Assembly: GCA_958296385.1 (NCBI GenBank)
Contig: OY282494.1
Coordinates: forward strand, 157,416 to 221,415
DNA: 64,000 nucleotides
Origin: an uncultured Dehalococcoidia bacterium
GTDB taxonomy: Bacteria > Chloroflexota > Dehalococcoidia > Lucifugimonadales > UBA3495
Direction of reading: 5' to 3'
Under the pieces are notes generated by a model that saw only the letters and a list, made by a program, of their open reading frames with translations, did no database searches and was not told the DNA's origin. Made by a program: the position numbers and the translations under genes. Shown here in pieces: positions 8,020-16,274 of the stretch. Position 1 is the stretch's first letter, and each line of letters begins with the position of its first letter.

Positions 8020-8798
8020 CCACCCTTTACCTAGCCTGGCAAGACGCCGAAAGCCGCCGGTGGTTTCCGGTGGGGCGGCTGAACGCTGACGAAAACGTAG
8101 ATCCCACCAAGTACGAATTTTCGTACCTGGACGGGGCGCGCAAAGCCTGTGAATCGGCGGCCTTTTTTGAGATTCCAGGATTCCCGGAGATGGCTGAATC
8201 GTATCAGTCGAGCCGTTTGTTTCCGTTTTTCCAGAATCGTCTGATGAACCTCCGTCGTCCCGACCGAGCCGAATACCTGCGGCAGTTGGGACTGGACGTT
8301 GACAACTGGAACCCGCTGGTGGAGCTTACGGCATCAGCCCGGTACAGGGACAATTTTGAGATGTTTCGGGCAATTGAGCCTGACGCTGACGGGCGGTTCA
8401 CAGCCCGTTTTGCCTTGTACGGTTTGCGCCATACTAACCCTGATGCCATCCGGCGTATTGAATCACTGGCGGTTGGGGAACGGCTTGGCGCAGTGTTGGA
8501 ACCGGATGATGAGATTAGGGTGTACACCCAGGATGGTTGCAATTTGGGCTTGCTACCGCGCTACCTTGTTGACACAGTACACCAGGATGGCGCCTGGGAA
8601 ACTCCCGACATCAAGGCTACCGTGGCCCAAGTGAACCTTGACGGGCCGTTAAGTCACCGATTACTGGTGGATTTCAGCGGCAAGCTCCGCCCAGGCTTTC
8701 GTCCGATGGAACATCTGCCCCAATACCAGCCGATCCGTAACGTTGCCCTGACCTATCCGGTGAATAAGTCTTCGGGCAGGAATGCGGATACGGTGTAG
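8016..8798 (+). CDS. HIRAN-like protein paired with the HipA-like kinase
   Basis: A 260-aa protein starting inside the stop of the kinase gene (ATGA). Residues 1-95 (LYLAWQD...GRLN...FPFFQNRLMNLRRPD) recall the short HipA N-terminal region. Residues ~127-190 (ARFALYGLRH...GERLGAVLEPDDEIRVYTQDG...LGLLPRYLVDTV) fit the HIRAN fold found in Rad5-type and HipA-associated proteins. The pair looks like a split HipA system in which this protein may bind DNA or modulate the kinase. The last ~15 codons overlap the 3' end of the opposing formamidase gene, which suggests that an insertion or rearrangement joined them. Confidence 0.6.
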   Translation: MTTLYLAWQDAESRRWFPVGRLNADENVDPTKYEFSYLDGARKACESAAFFEIPGFPEMAESYQSSRLFPFFQNRLMNLRRPDRAEYLRQLGLDVDNWNPLVELTASARYRDNFEMFRAIEPDADGRFTARFALYGLRHTNPDAIRRIESLAVGERLGAVLEPDDEIRVYTQDGCNLGLLPRYLVDTVHQDGAWETPDIKATVAQVNLDGPLSHRLLVDFSGKLRPGFRPMEHLPQYQPIRNVALTYPVNKSSGRNADTV

Positions 8799-9862
8799 TT
8801 GGGTACGTCAACTACGTTGCTTACTTTTAGGTCGACGGCTACGCTGCAAATTACGTAGGCCTGGTTGCGGGTGTAGCCGCGTTCTTGCAGCAGGTCAATC
8901 ATGTTGAGCAGGGCGTTGCGGCAGGCGAGGGTGAGGTCTTCGCCCTGGTTGATGCCGTCGTCGGTTACGGGCATTCCCATGGTGGCGATGAACTTGCGCG
9001 GGGCGGCCCATTGGGGGTCGATGTAGTAGTCCTCGCGGGTGAAACGGGGCCAGCGGATGTTGTGGCGCTGGGCTTCGCCTTTGATGAGGCGGAACCGGAG
9101 GGTGCAGGTGGCGCCCATCTCTACCGCAGTTACGCAGACTTCGCCGTCGCCCTGGGCAAAGTGGGCATCGCCGGTGGAAAAGAGCGCGCCGGGGACGCCG
9201 ACGGGCAGCAGCAGCTTGGAGCCGGCCGAGAGCTGTTTCACGTCAAAGTTGCCGCCGTTCTCCCGGGGCGGCAGGGTGCGCAGGCCGTGGGCTGCGGCTA
9301 CGCCGGCGGCCGGCACGGAACCGGACGGGTCGGGAGGTAAGGCAGCGCCGCCGCGCGCGGCCAACGCCGCCTCACGCTGCGCCCAAGCGTCAACCTGAGC
9401 GTGGGTGGGCGCCACGCCGGATACGCCCATGAAAGGCGCGCCGGGGATGCGGACGCCGGGAATCTGGGGCGAAGTGGCCCACCCGTCGGCGATGTTCCAA
9501 TGCACCATAAAGGGTTCGGTGAAAGTATCGCGCAGGAAGCCAAAGCCGGGCACGATGCAGCTAAAGGCGTTGGGCTGGGGGAGAATCTCAAGGAACTCCA
9601 CCTCCAGCAAATCACCGGGCTGGGCGCCCTTGACCAGCACCGGGCCGGTGAGGGGGTGGATGACGCTGGCGTCAACGGTGTCAAATATGGCCTCGGTTAC
9701 GGTGGGGTGCAGCTGGCCGTCGAAAGCATCGCGGGTTTCCAATGTGACCGCCGTTCCTTCGTCCACCTCCAAAGCGGCGGGGATGTCGGGATGCCAGCGA
9801 TTATGGCCTGTGTTAGACTCGTCCCGCAGGGGTTTGCTGCGGTCGATGGTGATGCTTGGCAT
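8753..9862 (-). CDS. acetamidase/formamidase family protein
   Basis: A 369-aa member of the FmdA/AmdA family, which hydrolyses formamide or short aliphatic amides to ammonia and an acid. Family landmarks include HPLTGPVLVKGAQPGDLLEVE, PGFGFLRD, the glycine-rich GGNFDVKQLSAGSKL, and STGDAHFAQGDGEVC. The start ATG 9862 is preceded by AGGAGG. The 3' end overlaps the opposing HIRAN-like gene by 46 bp. It could supply nitrogen from amides; the nearby metallo-amidohydrolase gene fits a scavenging lifestyle. Length and motifs are normal. Confidence 0.9.
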   Translation of the reverse strand: MPSITIDRSKPLRDESNTGHNRWHPDIPAALEVDEGTAVTLETRDAFDGQLHPTVTEAIFDTVDASVIHPLTGPVLVKGAQPGDLLEVEFLEILPQPNAFSCIVPGFGFLRDTFTEPFMVHWNIADGWATSPQIPGVRIPGAPFMGVSGVAPTHAQVDAWAQREAALAARGGAALPPDPSGSVPAAGVAAAHGLRTLPPRENGGNFDVKQLSAGSKLLLPVGVPGALFSTGDAHFAQGDGEVCVTAVEMGATCTLRFRLIKGEAQRHNIRWPRFTREDYYIDPQWAAPRKFIATMGMPVTDDGINQGEDLTLACRNALLNMIDLLQERGYTRNQAYVICSVAVDLKVSNVVDVPNYTVSAFLPEDLFTG

Positions 9863-9932
9863 TGCTCCGGCCTCCTGTTGCGCTTGCGATTAGACAGCCC
9901 ATCAATTAGATAGCCCGTCAAGGAGTTATACC

Positions 9933-10367
9933 ATGACTGCCGCTGCCGACTCATCCGGTCAAGCCGAGATTTCTGACGTCATCGCCGCCAACCTGGCTGC
10001 GGTGGAGGCGCACTTTCATTCTGAAGCGATTAACGAGGTGGACGCTGCGCTGGACCTTTATACCGACGACGTGGTTTGGGAGGCGCCGGTGCGGGGGCTG
10101 CGCTTTGAGGGCAAGCGGGCGGTTGCCGACAATTATACGCAGATGTTCGCCAAGATGGAGAACGTGGAGTTTGAGACGCTGCAACGCTTTGCCACCGCAG
10201 ACCGGGTGGTGGACGACAGCGTGGTGCGGTTTCGACTGACCGGCGAAGGCTACCTGCCGCTGAACCCCGGCACGCAAGTGGAGATGCGGCTGGTGCACAT
10301 CTTCGAGATGCGGGACGGGCTAATCAGCAAGGAAATTGGGTATGAGATGTGGCGGGCCGTGGGGTAA
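9933..10367 (+). CDS. SnoaL-like / NTF2-fold protein
   Basis: A 144-aa protein with the small cone-shaped NTF2/SnoaL fold: a helix with NLAAVEAHFHSEAINEVDAALDLYTDDVVWEAP, then alternating strands ending in VHIFEMRDGLISKEIGYEM. AAGGAG lies before ATG 9933. Proteins of this type act as hydrolases, isomerases or dehydratases on small organic molecules, or simply bind ligands; no catalytic set can be assigned. It is transcribed away from formamidase, and a MITE lies 44 bp after its stop. Confidence 0.75.
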   Translation: MTAAADSSGQAEISDVIAANLAAVEAHFHSEAINEVDAALDLYTDDVVWEAPVRGLRFEGKRAVADNYTQMFAKMENVEFETLQRFATADRVVDDSVVRFRLTGEGYLPLNPGTQVEMRLVHIFEMRDGLISKEIGYEMWRAVG

Positions 10368-10411
10368 GGGCCGGAACGTTGCGACGGAGCGCTTATTGCA
10401 GAGCACGGCGA

Positions 10412-10594
10412 GGTAGCGTTCCATTTCAGGTGGTTTAGTTTCCCTCAATGTCATTCTGAGCGCAGCGAAGAATCTCGATGACGTAGGACACACTTTGAGG
10501 GCAACGCCGTTGCTACGCTTTCGAGATTCTTCGCTGCGCTCAGAATGACATTAGGGAGGAGGACTGATTAAACCACCTAAAACGAAACGCTACC
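10412..10594. mobile_element. MITE with terminal inverted repeats and 9-bp target duplication
   Basis: A 183-bp element. The left end GGTAGCGTTCCATTTCAGG pairs with the right end CCTAAAACGAAACGCTACC. The 9-bp direct repeat GCACGGCGA flanks it exactly (10403-10411 and 10595-10603). The interior is itself a long inverted repeat built on CATTCTGAGCGCAGCGAAG and its complement. It encodes no protein and must have been moved by a transposase in trans. Confidence 0.85.
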
Positions 10595-10681
10595 GCACGG
10601 CGAGGGGTACTAGTGGGCTTAGTTCTGCGCATTATCATGGACGTAGCCGACACCAAATATGGGTAGTCAGTGATCACTATT

Positions 10682-10730
10682 AACCAAGCGGCGACTCCGG
10701 CTCAAACCGGGTCGTCGCTTGGTTTGTTTT
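10682..10730. terminator. strong terminator hairpin
   Basis: The arms AACCAAGCGGCGAC and GTCGTCGCTTGGTT enclose a second small stem (CCGG/CCGG) and are followed by TTTGTTTT. It lies between the converging SnoaL-like and DUF35 genes. Confidence 0.75.
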
Positions 10731-10747
10731 GCCTTTGCGGGTCGGGG

Positions 10748-11260
10748 TTATGCGGATGGGGCTGCGTGGGCCCAGGTGAATCCTTGGGCCGGTTCGTCGA
10801 TTAGGCGCCATTGCAGTAGTTTGTGGTCGCCCTCTACCGGCTGGAAGACGGCTTCGACGCGTTTGCCGATGCCGACGTTTGCTTCCGCTTCCATGTTGAA
10901 ATCGGCGTCAACCAGATTGCCGGTGATGCGGAGGCCGTCGTGTTCGCTGGGCTGGCCGCGCTGCTCGTCCAGTTCTACCAGGACGATGGCAAAGGGGGTT
11001 AGGTCGCGGAAGCTGGGGATGACGGTGTGGGCGACGACCTGGTATGAGTAGATGGCGCCTTTGCCGGAAACCTGCTGCCATTCCCAGTTTATGGAGGTGC
11101 ACCAGGGGCAGCCGGGGCCGGGTTCGCCGCGCAGCAGGCCGCAGTCGGCGCACTTTTTGACTACCAGACGGCCCTCGGCGGCCGCCTCGAAATAGCCCTT
11201 GTACTCGGAATCGTTGTCGGGGATGCTCAGCGTGATGCCCCGGTAAGTGAAGTTAGGCAT
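10748..11260 (-). CDS. Zn-ribbon/OB-fold protein (DUF35 family)
   Basis: A 170-aa acyl-CoA-associated protein. An N-terminal helix is followed by a rubredoxin-like zinc ribbon (CADCGLLRGEPGPGCPWC) and a C-terminal OB fold with GKGAIYSYQVVAH and PFAIVLVELDEQ. DUF35 proteins form complexes with thiolase-like enzymes, for example the steroid side-chain aldolase Ltp2. The thiolase-like gene lies immediately upstream on the same strand (27 bp), so the two surely act together. It is expected to present or bind the CoA portion of the substrate. Confidence 0.88.
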   Translation of the reverse strand: MPNFTYRGITLSIPDNDSEYKGYFEAAAEGRLVVKKCADCGLLRGEPGPGCPWCTSINWEWQQVSGKGAIYSYQVVAHTVIPSFRDLTPFAIVLVELDEQRGQPSEHDGLRITGNLVDADFNMEAEANVGIGKRVEAVFQPVEGDHKLLQWRLIDEPAQGFTWAHAAPSA

Positions 11261-11287
11261 GGTCTTTCTCCCGAAAGCGGCGGGGCG

Positions 11288-12517
11288 TTAGTTGAGGATG
11301 TTGCCCATGATGAGGGAACTGCCGACGGCGGGGGTGCCCCAGCCCATGTTCATGCTGATTTTGGCGTCGCGCACCTGGCGGCAACCGCCCTCGCTGTAAT
11401 CGTAGGTGTGCTCGCCCTGGATGGCGTCGGGGCAGTAGTCATCTACGGTGCCGCGGAGCTGGCGCACGTTCTCGATGACCATGTTCATCCCGTGAGTGTA
11501 GCCTTCGCAGAGGTGGCCGCCGCTGAGGTTGTTGGGGCGGGCGCCGCCCAAGTTGATGATGCCGCTGGTGACGTAGTCTTTGCCCTCGCCTTTTGCGCAC
11601 CAGCCGTAGTCCTCAAACTGCAACAGCACGGTGTAGGTAAAGGCATCGTAGCAGCCGGTGAGGTCGATGTCCTCGTGCTTGACGCCGGCCAGCTCGAAAA
11701 CGCGGGGGCCGACGTAATGTCCGGCAACGCGGGTGATGGGGCCGTGCTGGTAGTGAAAATCGCCGCCGGGCTTGGTGCCTCGGCCCTGCACGCCCTTGAC
11801 GTAGATGGGCTTGTGCTTCAGGTCTTTGGCGCGGTCGGCGGAGGTTACGATGACGCAGGTGGCGTTGTCGGTTTCCAGGCAGCAGTCCAGCAGGTGGGCA
11901 ACCGGGCGGATAATCCAGCGGGAGTTCATCACGTCGTCAACGGTCACCCGGTGTTTCATCAGGGCCTTGGGGTTGTTGGAGGCGTGGTTGGAGTGGGCAA
12001 CCTTGATGGCGGCCAGGTCCTCGCTCTTGACGCCGTACTCGGCCATGTGGCGGGTGAAGGTGTAGGAAAACTGCTGCACGGCGCTGATGAGTCCGTAAGG
12101 CCGTTTGAGCAAATCGGGGCCGCCGATGGGAGCGGCGGCGCGGGCGCCGGTGCCGCCGATGCGGATGTTGGAGTAGCCGTTCATGGAGCGAAAGATGGCT
12201 ACGACGTCGCACATACCGGCTTCAATGGCGCCGATGGCCAGGCCAACCAGGGCCTCGGTAGAGGAACCGCCGCCGGAGCAGTCCATGTAGAAGTTGGGCC
12301 GGATGCCCAGGTCGTACTGGATGGACGTGGAGGGCGTGGAGTCGCCGCCATGATAGCTGAGCATCCCGTCCACCTGATCGGGGGTGAGCCCGGCATCGTG
12401 CATAGCGTTGCGGATGGCCTCGGCGCCCATAGCGCGGGTAGTGCGGCCCGACGCCCGACTGTATTCGGTTTCGCCGACGCCGACGATGCAGTACTTGTCT
12501 CGCGGATTACCTGCCAT
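11288..12517 (-). CDS. thiolase-superfamily protein (lipid-transfer/Ltp2-like)
   Basis: A 409-aa thiolase-like protein without a separate KAS signature. The N-terminus is YCIVGVGETEYSRASG. The nucleophile region reads MDCSGGGSSTEALV, and the C-terminal part contains INLGGARPNNLSGGHLCEG, where the usual GG.lalGHP..atG is altered. This pattern is typical of SCP-x/Ltp2 proteins that act as aldolases or non-decarboxylating thiolases with a DUF35 partner. ATG 12517 is chosen over TTG 12538 because GGAGGG lies seven bases before it. It probably cleaves a branched acyl-CoA side chain; the substrate is unknown. Confidence 0.85.
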   Translation of the reverse strand: MAGNPRDKYCIVGVGETEYSRASGRTTRAMGAEAIRNAMHDAGLTPDQVDGMLSYHGGDSTPSTSIQYDLGIRPNFYMDCSGGGSSTEALVGLAIGAIEAGMCDVVAIFRSMNGYSNIRIGGTGARAAAPIGGPDLLKRPYGLISAVQQFSYTFTRHMAEYGVKSEDLAAIKVAHSNHASNNPKALMKHRVTVDDVMNSRWIIRPVAHLLDCCLETDNATCVIVTSADRAKDLKHKPIYVKGVQGRGTKPGGDFHYQHGPITRVAGHYVGPRVFELAGVKHEDIDLTGCYDAFTYTVLLQFEDYGWCAKGEGKDYVTSGIINLGGARPNNLSGGHLCEGYTHGMNMVIENVRQLRGTVDDYCPDAIQGEHTYDYSEGGCRQVRDAKISMNMGWGTPAVGSSLIMGNILN

Positions 12518-12653
12518 AACGTTCCCTCCGGTTGGCAAGGGTTCAGAACGCGCCGGGCTGGTTTGCGCGGCGCGATGATTAGGCTACGCTAACACGGCGG
12601 GGGCGGGGATTCAAGCGGGGGGGATGCGGTGACATTGCAGGTGTCAACGGGGG

Positions 12654-13832
12654 CTAACATTCGCCCATGCGGGTTAGGCGGCCTTCTTGCCAGGCTATGG
12701 CGCCGGCTTTGATGGTTGCGTAGGTGTCGAGGCGGAGGGCGCCTTCTACGTTGTGGCCGGCCATGTCGTGCCAGACGAAGCGGCCCTGGCGTTGTTCCCA
12801 GACGGCGGCGTCGCCGGCCATGCCTGCTGTCAGGGAGCCGATGCTGTCTTGCAGTCCTAGTACCTGGGCGGGGCGGGTGGTGCTGGCGGCTATTGCGTCG
12901 GACAGCGACATTCCCATGGCGTGGAACTTGCTTACCAGGTCGTTCATCAGGTACACCGTGCGTCCGGGCGGGGCGATGTGCACGTCGGTGCTGATGGTGT
13001 CGGGGATTATGCCCTGGGCCATGGCGGCGTTGGCTACTGCGACGTCGCAGTGCACGCCGGCGTGGGCTACGTCCATTATTACGCCCCTGGCTACGGCGTC
13101 GCGGACTTGGGGGCGAATCTTGCCGGCGTTGTCCAGTATGCCCTCCGGGTTTCCGTTGAAAGCGTGGGTGGCGATGTCGCCGGGCCCCAGGTGCTCGAGT
13201 ACGTCGGGCAAGGGGATGGGAGTGCCGCTGACGTGAACCATCAGTTTGACGCCGGCTTCGGTGGCGGCCTCGCGGGCTTTGGCCATGGCCTCGTGAGCGT
13301 TCCAGCGGGCTACGGCGTCGTAGTGCATCCGGACTTTGACGCCGAAGATGAAACCGGGGTTGTCTTTGATGGCCTTTACCGTCTGCGCTACGTCGATGAT
13401 TCGCATATCGTGGAGGGCGCCGCCGAGGACGCGGTTGGCGGCCAGGCCGACGGCGCCGATGTGCAGGAAGGCCAGCAGGCGGGTGCGGTGGGCGGGGAAG
13501 ACGTAATCGCGCATGGCGGCGTAGTTGAGGAAACCGGAGCTGCCCGCATCAACGCCGGTGGTCGTGCCGCTGCTGAGGCAGATTTGGTCGGCGTGAACGG
13601 CGGTGCCGCTGGCGCCGTGATAGAAATGGCCGTGCAGGTCAACGAGGCCGGGCGTGATGAGTTTGCCGGAAACGTCCAGGCTCCGGGCGCTTTGGGCCGG
13701 TGGGATGTGGTCGGCGACGGCGGCGACTTTGCCGTCTTTGAAGGCGACATCGCGGCGTTCGTTGTGGATGCCCTGGGCCGGGTCCAGCAGGGTGCCGCCG
13801 GTTAGTACGAGGTCGTAGGCTGCGGTTGTCAT
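12654..13832 (-). CDS. metal-dependent amidohydrolase/deacetylase family protein
   Basis: A 392-aa member of the amidohydrolase superfamily. The first metal motif is LVDLHGHFYHG. The later residues VKVRMHY, KLMVHVSGTP, THAFNG and ISTDVH supply the other ligands and the catalytic aspartate. It resembles the 'amidohydrolase/deacetylase metallohydrolase' branch near dihydroorotase and D-aminoacylase. The frame is open upstream, but ATG 13832 has GGAGGGA at good spacing and begins the conserved YDLVLTGGTLLDP strand. It probably deacetylates or opens a cyclic amide; the natural substrate is not evident. Confidence 0.85.
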   Translation of the reverse strand: MTTAAYDLVLTGGTLLDPAQGIHNERRDVAFKDGKVAAVADHIPPAQSARSLDVSGKLITPGLVDLHGHFYHGASGTAVHADQICLSSGTTTGVDAGSSGFLNYAAMRDYVFPAHRTRLLAFLHIGAVGLAANRVLGGALHDMRIIDVAQTVKAIKDNPGFIFGVKVRMHYDAVARWNAHEAMAKAREAATEAGVKLMVHVSGTPIPLPDVLEHLGPGDIATHAFNGNPEGILDNAGKIRPQVRDAVARGVIMDVAHAGVHCDVAVANAAMAQGIIPDTISTDVHIAPPGRTVYLMNDLVSKFHAMGMSLSDAIAASTTRPAQVLGLQDSIGSLTAGMAGDAAVWEQRQGRFVWHDMAGHNVEGALRLDTYATIKAGAIAWQEGRLTRMGEC

Positions 13833-13891
13833 TGGAACAATCCCTCCGGGTGGGCGAGGCGGCGCGGCGTGCGGACAGATTGGCCCGTGGT

Positions 13892-14365
13892 CTATTCCTC
13901 GTCCCAGTAGTAATCTTCGGCGCTGAGGTTTTCCTGCCACCAACGGCGCAGGCGGGGCAGCACCAGTTCTTTGGGCTTGCGAAAATCGGCTTCGACAAAG
14001 TCCAGCGAATCGGGCAAGGGCCGCGCTTCCCACTTCTGGATGGCTTCCAGGATGAACCGGCGCACCATTTCGGGCGAACCGGCCTCCAGGCGGCCCAGCT
14101 GGTAGGCCAGGGTTACCGCCATCTGCATCTGGCAGATTGCGGCGTGGGCGTCGTCATCCCGCAGGTTCTCCGGCAGCGCGCCGGACTGGTCGATGAAATC
14201 GTCCAGCACCTGGCCGATAATCAGCGGCATATCGTCGCTGTCCGGCTCCGGGAGAAACTCGGTGAGGCGGTCGGTAAGGTCGGCCACGCCTTCCTCAGGG
14301 AGAGCGTAGGCGGCCCACTGGGGTTCCGACGGGTCTGGGTTCGGGTTGTTAGGCACTTTGCTCAT
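13892..14365 (-). CDS. hypothetical acidic protein
   Basis: A 157-aa protein that I do not recognise. It is acidic and helical, starting MSKVPNNPNPDPSEPQWAAYALPEEGV and ending in a Trp/Glu-rich tail (RRWWQENLSAEDYYWDEE). No cysteines suggest metal binding and there is no signal peptide or membrane segment. ATG 14365 is the first in-frame start before compositionally normal coding sequence. It is 59 bp upstream of the amidohydrolase gene on the same strand, so the two may be co-transcribed. Codon use looks authentic. Confidence 0.6.
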   Translation of the reverse strand: MSKVPNNPNPDPSEPQWAAYALPEEGVADLTDRLTEFLPEPDSDDMPLIIGQVLDDFIDQSGALPENLRDDDAHAAICQMQMAVTLAYQLGRLEAGSPEMVRRFILEAIQKWEARPLPDSLDFVEADFRKPKELVLPRLRRWWQENLSAEDYYWDEE

Positions 14366-14626
14366 CTCGCTGGTACTGCGTGGCAACGCCGCTGGCCGGA
14401 GGCAATTGCCGCCCGCCAATCTGGTGCGTGTGCGTGAATCATTGTATCACGGGGGCGGGGGTTACTTGGTGACATCCACCCGCTGACCCGGCGGCCAGGT
14501 GCATGATAAAGTGTGCTGGCACGCCGGGGCTTTATCCCGGAGCGCGTTCACGATGGCGCAGGGGGGGTATCAGAATGGCAAGGGACAGGACGGGGTTTCG
14601 CAATTTTTTAGGGGTGCGGTTATTTG

Positions 14627-15037
14627 ATGCCGATGTGCTGTAGTACGCTACAATATCTTGAGGGTGGAGCGTACATCGCGATTATCATCGCAGTGATTGG
14701 GGTGCCACAATTGTTGACCTACTTTTTAGACCGACGAGACCGGCAGCGCGACCGCCGGGAACGCTACCAGGAACGCCAGGACCGGCGCGAAGAGGAGCGG
14801 GCCCGGCGTGAAGAGGAGCGGGCCGAAGCAGACCGGCGGCATCAGGAAACTTTGACTGCGATGACGGCTTTGATTGCGGCGGTGGTTAAGTCGGCAAACG
14901 GCAACGGGCATTCGTCCGGCGATACTGCGGATACTATTGCCCAGCTGCTGCAACGGGTGCGGGATTTAGAGGAGGAAAACGCTCGGCTGCGGCATGATGA
15001 TTATGCGAACGGCGGGGGTGGCGACGCTGACGGCTGA
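14627..15037 (+). CDS. single-pass membrane protein with charged coiled coil
   Basis: A 136-aa protein. Residues ~13-33 (AYIAIIIAVIGVPQLLTYFL) form one membrane helix. A long Arg/Glu-rich coiled coil follows (RRDRQRDRRERYQERQ and repeated RREEERA), then a second short amphipathic coil near the C-terminus (LLQRVRDLEEENARLR). ATG 14627 is preferred to TTG 14624. Function is unknown; it may be a membrane-tethered scaffold. Its 3' end overlaps ybeY by 44 bp in another frame, which suggests translational coupling. Confidence 0.6.
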   Translation: MPMCCSTLQYLEGGAYIAIIIAVIGVPQLLTYFLDRRDRQRDRRERYQERQDRREEERARREEERAEADRRHQETLTAMTALIAAVVKSANGNGHSSGDTADTIAQLLQRVRDLEEENARLRHDDYANGGGGDADG

Positions 15038-15587
15038 GGGCGTTTTAGTATCGATTGACGTTGACCTGCCCGACGGGTGGCTGGATGACGTTTGCCAAAC
15101 CGATGCTGACCGGGTTATCGGTGATACGGAGTGGCTGGCCGCCGCTTTGAGGTGTGGCCTGGCTCAGGCGCTGCCGTCTGATGTGCCCGGTCAGGTTAGT
15201 TTGCTGCTTACTGACGATGCTGCGGTGCGGGAGCTTAATCGCCGGTATCGGGGGCTGGATGAGACGACCGACGTGCTGTCCTTTTCGGCGGAACACGCCG
15301 GCGAGTGGCAGGGGGATGATGGTTGGGTGGCGGACGAACCGGCGGTGGAGTTTCCAATTCCGGATGGGGAGTTGCCGCCGCTGGGGGATGTAGTTATTGC
15401 CGTGCCTCAGGCGGCGCGGCAGGCGGTGGAGCAGGGGGTGCCGCTGCACCGGGAGATGGCGCTGCTGCTGGTGCACGGTGCGCTCCACCTGTTGGGATAT
15501 GACCATCTTGACGAGGCATCAAGGGCCGGGATGCAAGAGCTGGAGCGGGCGTCGCTGGGTGAGTTGTTCGGGTTGCCGGGGTGGTAG
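14994..15587 (+). CDS. ybeY: endoribonuclease YbeY (rRNA maturation factor)
   Basis: A 197-aa zinc endoribonuclease used in 16S rRNA 3'-end processing and late ribosome quality control. The metal motif HGALHLLGYDH near residue 160 is intact. The upstream NRRYRGLDETTDVLSFS is the conserved substrate segment. Compared with the usual ~150-aa enzyme it has an insertion of ~20 residues after DVLSFS (EHAGEWQGDDGWVADEPAVEF). GAGGAGG lies 16-22 bases before ATG 14994; ATG 15003 is an alternative start. It is encoded inside the end of a coiled-coil membrane protein gene. Confidence 0.92.
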   Translation: MMIMRTAGVATLTAEGVLVSIDVDLPDGWLDDVCQTDADRVIGDTEWLAAALRCGLAQALPSDVPGQVSLLLTDDAAVRELNRRYRGLDETTDVLSFSAEHAGEWQGDDGWVADEPAVEFPIPDGELPPLGDVVIAVPQAARQAVEQGVPLHREMALLLVHGALHLLGYDHLDEASRAGMQELERASLGELFGLPGW

Positions 15588-15639
15588 GTTGTAGGTTTGC
15601 CGTTGTCGTTGCAAGCGTGGGCGAGGAATCCTTATGGCA

Positions 15640-15745
15640 CAGGGCATATTTGGGGGAAACGCCGTTGCTACGTCATCGAGATTCTTTGCTGTGCTCAGAA
15701 TGACGGATGCGGGAATGGTTAGGCTATCCGGAACGGAACGCTACC
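15640..15745. mobile_element. truncated MITE, right half
   Basis: The right half of the 10412-type MITE: the core 'AACGCCGTTGCTACG...GAGATTCTTTGCTG' and the terminal GGAACGCTACC. The left end is missing. Its terminal GGTAG (minus strand) provides the TAG stop codon of pgpA. Confidence 0.75.
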
Positions 15746-16274
15746 CAATGGTGGTTAGCAGCTTCAATATCAGGTAGATGACGCCCAGCCCCAGCAAGGT
15801 CCAGAGGGCGGCGGCTACGTCGTCGATCATTATGCCCCAGCCGCCGTGGAGTCGTTCCAGGGGGCGGCAGGGCCAGGGTTTCAGGCCGTCCAGGGCGCGG
15901 AAACCGAGGAAGGCGGCTAGCAGCCACCAGTTGAAGGGGGTTGGGGACAGGGTTACTGCTGGCACGGCGGCAATCCACATACCGACGAATTCATCCCATA
16001 CGGCTGTGCCGGGGTCGGGGTTGGCGTTGGTGGACATTTTGCCGGTGGCCCAGACGCCGGCGGCGAAACCGACGATTATCAGGGCGCCGTAAATCGGTAA
16101 CGTGGCTGCGGCGGGCCAATCCGGCGGCAACAGCAGGGCTATGGCAATCAGGATGACGGTTGCGACTGCGGAGCCGGCTGTGCCGGGCGCAATCGGCGCG
16201 AATCCGCTGCCGAACCCGCTGCCGATTATCCAGGCGATCCGGTCTTGCCACCGCAGGCGTCGCCAGTCAGGCAT
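15741..16274 (-). CDS. pgpA: phosphatidylglycerophosphatase A
   Basis: A 177-aa inner-membrane phosphatase that makes phosphatidylglycerol. The family motifs are APIAPGTAGS near residue 27, the catalytic-type WDEFVGMW, and FRALDGLKPWPCRPLERLHGGWGIMIDD. Four hydrophobic segments span the membrane. The start overlaps the end of the upstream zincin gene by 8 bp. The TAG stop lies inside a MITE end, so the natural C-terminus has probably been replaced or trimmed. The last residues (LILKLLTTIG) still complete a membrane helix, so function is likely kept. Confidence 0.9.
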   Translation of the reverse strand: MPDWRRLRWQDRIAWIIGSGFGSGFAPIAPGTAGSAVATVILIAIALLLPPDWPAAATLPIYGALIIVGFAAGVWATGKMSTNANPDPGTAVWDEFVGMWIAAVPAVTLSPTPFNWWLLAAFLGFRALDGLKPWPCRPLERLHGGWGIMIDDVAAALWTLLGLGVIYLILKLLTTIG

